This document shows positions 7,132-11,569 of a stretch of 11,569 bases of DNA, piece by piece. How positions within the stretch are numbered: the first letter of the stretch is position 1; every line of letters begins with the position of its first letter. Made by a program: the position numbers and the translations under genes. The stretch comes from Larix sibirica (taxonomy: Eukaryota; Streptophyta; Pinopsida; Pinales; Pinaceae), in the NCBI GenBank assembly GCA_004151065.3, contig NWUY0300064488.1, positions 9,861-21,429 on the forward strand. Direction: 5' to 3'. The notes beneath the pieces are model-generated. The model made no database searches and had not been told where the DNA came from. It saw nothing but the letters and a program-made list of their open reading frames with translations.

Positions 7132-8663
7132 TGTAACATCCCTCAAATGGGGTGGGTGATGAATCCCACCAACTCACTTTGTGTTTGGATTTAGCACATC
7201 AGCAACTTGCACAACCATGCACGATCAATGAAAGGATCAGAATAGTGCACACAGTTGGTGTCATGCAAGCCAACAACAATCAGATGGATCAGGTATGTGG
7301 GTATGATAATGGGGCGTCGTAAGATTTTGACAGACAACGTGAGCAACAAGAAACCTTTCCATGGGAAGAGGCATGCCATTTAATATCACTTGGCAGTTGT
7401 GTGGTGAAGGATGGTAATTTCAATGATTGTCAGCACAATTGACAAAGGAAAAACACAAGAAAAGGCTTATAAATAACGAAACCTGATTGACCCTTGTTAA
7501 GGTACTTTGGGTAAAAGTATGCACAAATATGGGTCTACCTTGCAGCCAAAGAGATTTGGCAAGTAAGCCATTTAAAGGTGTGCCCACTTTACTTTAAAGA
7601 CAAAAGGATACCGGGTTCACTTGCATATTATGCGGTGGTAAGACAACTTGAGAAGAGAAAATGACTGTACATTAGAGGTAATAAGTGGACATTGTTACGT
7701 GCCTTAGAAGAGACATTGGCAATGATCGTTATATCGGTTTCCCACTTGTGAAGGAGAATGTGCATAAGCAAGAAAATGAATGGAACTTGAAGGTGAATAA
7801 GCACAAGGAAAGATGTCATTCAACATCAAGTCTATAAAGCAAGCCAAGGTGAATTATTGGAGGGTGATGGGATATTAAAAACATCCATGAGAGAGGGGTG
7901 ATGTGACAATGACCAATTTCAAGGGTTTCAGGTTGAAGTGTTTTCTGAGGATAGACTCTCCACAGCAAGAAAAGGCCAAGTGTGAAGGCTTCCCAATGTA
8001 AGAGTGTCATGGTAAGCAATTTTATTAAAGACGAAGTATTGTGGGTGGTGGACTTGCAGGAAGCAACGAGGTCCATTGATAGGAAGGTTAATCAACAGAC
8101 ATACCTGTAGGAAATAGGTAGATCCATTGGCACATAAAGTTCATCAGAAGCAGATATAGATAGGCCTGTAAACAAGTAAAGTTCATCCATGTCCAGGGTG
8201 ATGAATCTGACAGTTTTTCCTAGATTTCTTTGTTGACTGTAAAAGGGTGTCAATAGTGACGTGTTGAACCCACCTATTTTCTTTGCCATTGTATCAATTG
8301 TACACTTCAATAATAAAAGGCTTGATGGTACTCTGTTTGGGTACCAAACAAATATCTTGTTATTGAGGTTCGCCTTGTTTATTCTTCTTTTATATGGGTT
8401 AAGTATAACACAGGTAAATTAAGCAACACACTAAATAAGTATAGTTATCCAAGGTTGGGTAAGTCACTCGACGATGTAGGTATACGTGATTCATAGCCTA
8501 GAGTGAAGGTATGTGCATGCTTTAGGTAAGAGGCATATTCCACTTCCAAGTAAATGTGGGTGTCTAAGTTCCCATGGAAAAAGACAAGTGGGGTTGCACG
8601 ACAGCTAAGGACCGAAAATAAAAATTTGAGTATGAGGAGGGTGCTTTCCCTATGGTTGTGACA
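7132..8663 (+). repeat. 3' LTR of the inner element (1532 bp)
   Basis: Direct repeat of 2494-4071 with ends TGTAACATCCC and GTTGTGACA. Compared with the 5' copy it lacks the stretch holding the upstream TATA-like box and has TGTAAAAG in place of TATAAAAG at 8238, but it keeps the AATAAA poly(A) signal at 8312-8317. A minus-strand 72-codon frame (8092-8310) runs over these regulatory sites and is not preserved in the 5' LTR. The last 25 bases (8639-8663) are also the outer edge of the left arm of the foldback. Confidence 0.88.
8312..8317 (+). promoter_or_regulatory. Poly(A) signal AATAAA, 3' LTR
   Basis: AATAAA in CTTCAATAATAAAAGG, conserved with 3727-3732. In the 3' LTR this would end the element's transcript. 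Confidence 0.5.
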
Positions 8664-8668
8664 ACATG
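8664..8668. repeat. Target-site duplication, right copy (ACATG)
   Basis: Follows the terminal CA of the 3' LTR and pairs with ATATG at 2489-2493. Its reverse copy is present in the right arm of the foldback, so the inverted duplication included this junction. Confidence 0.65.
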
Positions 8669-8761
8669 CCTTTACGTGAAATTTATTGTGATATATATAT
8701 AGTGAAGCAAGAAGAAAATTATTTAATGTTGCAAATAAGGAAGAAGGAAGGGGTTGTATAA
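8669..8761 (+). pseudogene. Decayed ORF of the outer element, right part
   Basis: Thirty open codons starting PLREIYCDIYIVK and ending at TAA 8759-8761, in frame with the left part that stops at 2493 once the inner element is removed. After the TAA a neighbouring frame looks protein-like in the inverted copy (read on the minus strand, with motifs such as NEDFESVDEQVTNQ and EGKDFEERNVA), so a frameshift is likely. No family recognised. Confidence 0.4.
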
Positions 8762-8910
8762 TTGCGAAAAATGAAGACTTTCAGTCCCTTGATGAACAAG
8801 TTACCAGTCAAGGTACCATCATAATTTAATATATGAGTGAACTAATAGAATAAGTTGGATTTGAAGTAGTATTTTGAGAGGGAAAGGATTTTGAAGAAAG
8901 AAATGTTGCA

Positions 8911-8937
8911 TGACCATGAAGAAAGAAAGAATTGTTG
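8911..8937. other. Foldback loop, 27 bases
   Basis: TGACCATGAAGA followed by 15 bases AAGAAAGAATTGTTG between the arms. The first 12 bases are part of a 17-bp word (TTGCATGACCATGAAGA, 8906-8922) that recurs exactly at 9210-9226, immediately after the right arm. Confidence 0.85.
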
Positions 8938-9209
8938 TGCAACATTTCTTTCTTCAAAATCCTTTCCCTCTCAAAATACTACTTCAAATCCAACTTATTC
9001 TACTAGTTCACTTATATATTAAATTATGATGGTAGCTTGATTGGTAACTTGTTCATCAACGGACTCAAAGTCTTCATTTTTTGCAATTATAGAACTTCTT
9101 CCTTCTTCCTTATTTGCAACATTAAATAATTTTCCTCTTGCTTCACTATATATACATCACAATCAATTTCACTTAAAGGCATGTTGTCAAAACCATAGGG
9201 AAAGCACCC
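8938..9209 (-). repeat. Foldback, right arm (272 bp)
   Basis: Inverted copy of 8639-8910. Positions 9185-9209 are a reversed fragment of the inner LTR end. No other part of an LTR follows, so the fragment was carried here by copying of the junction and not by a separate insertion. Because the arms agree far better than the two inner LTRs, the copy was made long after the inner element inserted. Confidence 0.93.
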
Positions 9210-9226
9210 TTGCATGACCATGAAGA
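9210..9226 (+). repeat. 17-bp direct repeat bordering the foldback
   Basis: TTGCATGACCATGAAGA, identical to 8906-8922. Removing everything from one copy to the next leaves a plausible ancestral sequence in which the left arm runs directly into ATGGAGTTTTC. A further related copy (ATGACCATGAAGATGGAG) lies at 9255-9272. Confidence 0.8.
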
Positions 9227-9753
9227 TGGAGTTTTCTTTAAAGTTATAATTTTTATGACCATGAAGATGGAGGATAAGGGTAGGGAATATATATTGATAT
9301 AAAGATCTAGATATTCATAACAACAACAATAGTAGAGAGGATAAATATTGTTGTTGGAATAGTTGATAAAGTCGATGCAGAGTCTTAATGTTCCTTGGAA
9401 AATATGGAATTGATGATGAAGCTGATGATGATAACTAAAGATATGGAGAAAATAAAGATAGATGATTCATAATGAATATTCAAAGTTATGGGATGGTTCA
9501 GAATTTGGAGTAAACTGAAACTAAATCATGAGGCCATGCTTTCTTGTTACTTGGGGATTCTGATGCAAGATCTCTATGACATTCCTCCATCATTTGATTT
9601 GGCTTGGAAAGTCAACATCCTCATTTCATTCTAGAGGCTAGGATATATAGCCATGGCAAGTGATTTCTTGTGCCATACATCCAATAAAGGCCTCACAAAT
9701 CAATGACATCAAAAGGTGTGCAGGGAAAGTTACACAATGAGGTAATGGACCAT
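9227..9753 (+). other. Outer element interior, 3' part; no gene seen
   Basis: About 0.5 kb. It holds simple GAT/GATGAT-rich sequence around 9411-9436 and CAACAACAACAATAG near 9320. No sustained frame and no protein motif are recognisable. No clean polypurine tract precedes the right outer LTR: the best candidate is the purine-rich word CAGGGAAAG near 9721, which is poor. Confidence 0.4.
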
Positions 9754-10867
9754 TGACCTCTATAATCTATGTCCACCATTAGACCTTTGAACCGACTTCC
9801 AAGAGTCCTTAGTGATTATGTGTTTGCACATGCATGTTACCATCTAAGTTGATCCACACTTTCTCTAGCACATGAAATTAAATGGTTTAGGTGACAATTA
9901 ATCAAAAAATAAGGATGGGTGTACTTGTTTTGGTAAGCTAAGGCTGTGTGGCATTGTTTTCTTCAAGGCTACCTAATTTAGTTGAGAGTCATGAATGTAT
10001 GTGGAATGTGATAATATTTGGGGGTGTATAGTTTAATGAGGGGATTTGTTATTATTATGGAAGGAGTCTCATGAGAGGAAAAAGATAGAAAGTAGCGAAT
10101 GAAGAGAGAAGAAGAAGAAAAGATAGATAGAGAATATGGGGGAGCCTTTTTTGGATAAGAAATAAAAGAGAGAGATGAGATGAAGGGAAGCATAAATTTT
10201 TGGAAGAAAGAATGACGAGATAGAAAAGAAGGAATAGACAAAGGATGGAAAAGAGACAGGGGGAAGACAAAGTAGATCACACTTATAGAGAAAGAGAAGA
10301 ATATAGGGAAGGAAGGAGGAGAACAACCAAGAATAAGGATGGATAAGTCAAAGACAATGAAAACTAGATTGCTTAGTAGAAAATGAAGAGGTAAATGTTT
10401 TTGGGTATTTATCGAATTTCTTGGTTACAACAACTAGCCTAGGCTGAAGCTTAGACTAGCGAGCATAAATTTAAAAAGATGAAGTAGCTGGCGAGAGAAC
10501 TCAATTATATTTTCAGTGTCTGATTGTTCATTGAGGCATTTGAAATAGTGTAATTTTGAGATTTATTGATAATGCAGTGAAACTCATTGAGGCAATTTAA
10601 ATATGAATTTTGTAGATTTTCTTAATTTTAATGAAAGGCTAGTTGAGCTATGTTATTGTGAATTTGAGTTGACATGCCTTGAGTACCTTTTGATACAATT
10701 GCAGAGCATGTAGCACTCTTGTGACTGCATGTGTTTATATGTTTCAATTGCTTGAGAGTTTGTGAATATAGGGCATGTTGTGCCTTTGTCTACGTTTTGT
10801 TGTTGTGTGGATAGAGTGAATTTAAATTTGAAATTTTAGGGGAACTGAGGTATCCTATGCATCACAA
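9754..10867 (+). repeat. Outer element, right LTR-like direct repeat
   Basis: Partner of 260-1340, same orientation, 9.5 kb away. The start is estimated at TGACCTCTATAATC and the end at GCATCACA, both uncertain by some tens of bases. Terminal blocks are best preserved: GAGCATGTAGCACTCTTGTG, GTGAATATAGGGCATGTTG, GGGGAACTGAGGTATCCTA. The distance is explained by the 6.2-kb inner element plus about 2.2 kb of outer interior. If the two copies are not LTRs, they would be an old segmental duplication. Confidence 0.6.
10060..10345 (+). repeat. Purine-rich (GA) tract in the right outer LTR
   Basis: Counterpart of 541-815, almost only A and G on the plus strand. Words have shuffled but AGAGATGAGATGAAGGGAAG is shared exactly (near 651-670 and 10171-10190). 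Minus-strand open frames here (9978-10280, 10055-10270, 10069-10326) are consequences of this composition. Confidence 0.7.
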
Positions 10868-11195
10868 CTCAATCCATTCATAAAAAAACAAAATAGGAAT
10901 CTGAAGTTAATCTTGAATGTAAGGGCAAATCCAGTGCCTTACTCGACGAAATCAAATTAGGAAATGGAGAGATGGAGCACCGTGATTTGAATATTGAAAA
11001 GAATTGGAAACGATTTCAGTTTTTTTTTAAACTCCAGCATGCTTTCTTTCTAACAAACAACAATGTTTTCTTTCATCCACTACTAACGATTTAATTAGTG
11101 TCAACAACTAATACTAATTGTAACAACATTTACTTAGCCTATCCTACGGAGTATTACATCTCACAGGCTGCTTTCATATTCCTGGACACTCTCAT
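10868..11195. other. Unassigned DNA between outer element and exon region
   Basis: AT-rich, with a run of nine T near 11021-11030 and no reading frame or named element. Possible intron or upstream sequence of the exon at the right edge. Confidence 0.4.
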
Positions 11196-11237
11196 GAGGT
11201 AGCTAAGTCCTGTCTCGAGGTAGCTAAGTCTTGTGTC
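11196..11237 (+). repeat. 21-bp tandem repeat, two units
   Basis: GAGGTAGCTAAGTCCTGTCTC followed by GAGGTAGCTAAGTCTTGTGTC. Two differences in 21 bases. It lies next to the reverse-strand PBS-like word, so it may be internal sequence of the same remnant. Confidence 0.8.
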
Positions 11238-11249
11238 GTTCTAATACCA
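11238..11249 (-). other. Antisense PBS-like site
   Basis: On the minus strand this reads TGGTATTAGAAC, matching the initiator-Met primer site TGGTATCAGAGC at 10 of 12 positions, with only C-to-T and G-to-A changes. On the plus strand it reads GTTCTAATACCA and is followed at once by TGTGAAAAATAG, the form expected of the reversed end of an LTR. Confidence 0.5.
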
Positions 11250-11374
11250 TGTGAAAAATAGGGAAAGGCAATAAACGAAAGACTGAGATTGTAAAAAAAA
11301 TTATTCCCTTTTTTCTTTATTTGGAAAAACACAGAGGTAGTGGTAAAGTCTTATAGAAGACTCCAATCTCTACA
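11250..11374 (-). mobile_element. Probable short antisense LTR remnant
   Basis: It begins TGTGAAAAATAGGG directly beside the antisense PBS and could end at CTCTACA (11374), giving TG...CA ends and a length of about 125 bp, in the range of TRIM-type LTRs. The right end is inferred only from the CA and from the start of conserved coding sequence. No second LTR copy was found to the left. A truncated Copia LTR is an equal alternative. It overlaps the proposed first codons of the exon, so one of the two boundaries must be slightly wrong or the exon absorbed LTR sequence. Confidence 0.35.
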
Positions 11375-11563
11375 TTCATTGCATTGTTCTTGGAAGCTAT
11401 TACTGCTGGAGACCGAATTGACAGAGCCATGAGGGACATGGCCGTGGTGATGAAGCAGCGGAACCGGCCACTGCAAGCTATCGAGGCCATTAAGTCCTTG
11501 AGACACCTTTGCTCGCAGCAAGCGCAAGAGTCTGTTGATAATGTGCTTATTGATTTCTTTAAG
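11357..11563 (+). CDS. Internal exon of an SDI/MS5/TDM1-type TPR protein (partial gene)
   Basis: Plant proteins of this family include the sulfur-deficiency-induced SDI proteins and the meiotic or pollen MS5/TDM1 proteins (family knowledge). The exon encodes the conserved first repeat region: GDRIDRAMRDMAVVMKQ, then AIEAIKSLRHLC, then QAQESVDNVLIDFFK. In relatives the equivalent block precedes a segment starting with a basic residue and GR, and I recall an intron at this point, which fits the GT after the final AAG. The upstream limit is set by an in-frame TAG at 11354-11356. An AG at 11355-11356 could be the acceptor, giving 69 codons in phase 0 at both ends. Conserved similarity clearly begins only at about ALFLEAI (11381). 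Relatives usually have Trp after LF, where this copy has Leu (TTG instead of TGG). The exon is GC-richer than its surroundings. It could be part of a live gene with a large repeat-filled intron, or a gene fragment. Which subfamily it belongs to cannot be told from one exon. Confidence 0.75.
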
Positions 11564-11569
11564 GTATAA
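11564..11569 (+). promoter_or_regulatory. Probable 5' splice site
   Basis: AAG|GTATAA at the end of the exon matches the plant donor consensus (AG|GTAWRW-like). Read through, it would add a Val codon and a TAA at the last base of the window. The family's conservation beyond this point favours splicing over termination here. Confidence 0.6.

Larger units (their letters stand above)
2494..8663 (+). mobile_element. Inner LTR retrotransposon, non-autonomous or decayed
   Basis: A complete LTR-element frame. The 5' LTR begins TGTGATGTCCC and ends GTTGTGACA at 4071. A tRNA-Met-type PBS begins at 4074. The interior is about 3.06 kb, of which about 0.5 kb is a SINE. A polypurine tract of 11 G plus AGGA stops at 7131, and the 3' LTR begins TGTAACATCCC at 7132 and ends GTTGTGACA at 8663. 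A near-matching 5-bp target duplication flanks it. The terminal TGTAACATCCC after a G-rich PPT resembles many plant Ty3/gypsy elements (family knowledge), but I could find no RT, RNase H, integrase, protease or zinc-knuckle motif, so the superfamily is inferred. The interior is short for an autonomous gypsy element, which fits a large retrotransposon derivative or a heavily deleted copy. It lies inside the interior of the outer element. Confidence 0.88.
8639..8910 (+). repeat. Foldback, left arm (272 bp)
   Basis: Reverse complement of 8938-9209, both exactly 272 bases, with 15 mismatches and no gaps by my count (about 94.5 percent). The 65 bases nearest the loop (8846-8910) match perfectly. 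The outer 25 bases belong to the inner 3' LTR, the next 5 are the target duplication, and the rest is interior of the outer element. The arm boundary is thus not an element boundary, which rules out a simple terminal-inverted-repeat transposon. Confidence 0.93.

Noticed and set aside
8092-8310. 72-codon minus-strand frame with repeated DELY motifs
   Set aside because: It covers the TATA and poly(A) sites of the 3' LTR, is broken in the 5' LTR, and its resemblance to plant mobile-domain text is too weak to rely on.
8639-9209. MITE or DNA transposon with long terminal inverted repeats
   Set aside because: The arm ends lie inside an LTR, no target duplication flanks the pair, the loop is only 27 bases, and the 17-bp repeat pattern fits template switching better.
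8639-9209. Classical microRNA precursor
   Set aside because: The stem is far longer and more perfect than plant microRNA hairpins. A source of heterogeneous small RNAs is the more reasonable possibility and is listed as inference.
9978-10326. Minus-strand frames of 71-100 codons
   Set aside because: Same cause as above: the pyrimidine-coded shadow of the GA tract in the right LTR, open in several overlapping frames at once.
1-11569. CRISPR array, bacterial operon, riboswitch or phage module
   Set aside because: No regularly spaced repeats with unique spacers and no prokaryotic gene organisation; the content is plant repeat DNA.

Overview
The window looks like repeat-filled nuclear DNA of a seed plant with a large genome. 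A conifer or other gymnosperm is my best guess, made from general character and not from a diagnostic marker. It is AT-rich and nearly free of intact genes. Two LTR-retroelement-like units sit one inside the other, a tRNA-derived SINE sits inside the inner one, and there is a single conserved protein-coding exon at the extreme right edge. No bacterial gene, CRISPR array or rRNA is present.

Layout. 1-259: T-run repeat rich in CGATTTTT-like words. 260-1340 and 9754-10867: two diverged direct repeats of about 1.1 kb, best read as LTRs of an old outer element. Its remaining interior (1341-2493 and 8669-9753) holds a 389-bp tandem duplication and a decayed acidic reading frame. 2494-8663: a second LTR element inserted into that interior, with LTRs of about 1.55 kb (2494-4071 and 7132-8663), TG...CA ends, a PBS, an 11-G polypurine tract and a 5-bp target duplication (ATATG/ACATG). 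5059-5537: a composite SINE inside the inner element, flanked by a perfect 15-bp target duplication. 8639-9209: a foldback of two 272-bp arms, about 94% identical, that straddles the right end of the inner element. 10868-11249: unassigned DNA with a 21-bp tandem repeat and a reverse-strand PBS-like site. About 11250-11374: probable short antisense LTR remnant. 11357-11563: an exon of the plant SDI/MS5/TDM1-type TPR family, ending in a splice donor.

The relative order of events can be read from the sequence: the outer element came first, then the inner element, then (independently of each other) the SINE and the inverted duplication. The foldback is young compared with the LTR pairs, because its arms agree far better than the LTRs do and it copied 25 bp of an LTR end. 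If the exon belongs to a working gene, the whole repeat pile may be intron or upstream DNA of that gene. I saw no recognisable reverse transcriptase, integrase or protease in either element, so both appear non-autonomous or too decayed to read.

The most notable item is the foldback, which captures an LTR/host junction and carries a clear template-switch scar. Next come the composite SINE with a duplicated head and the antisense LTR remnant abutting the exon.
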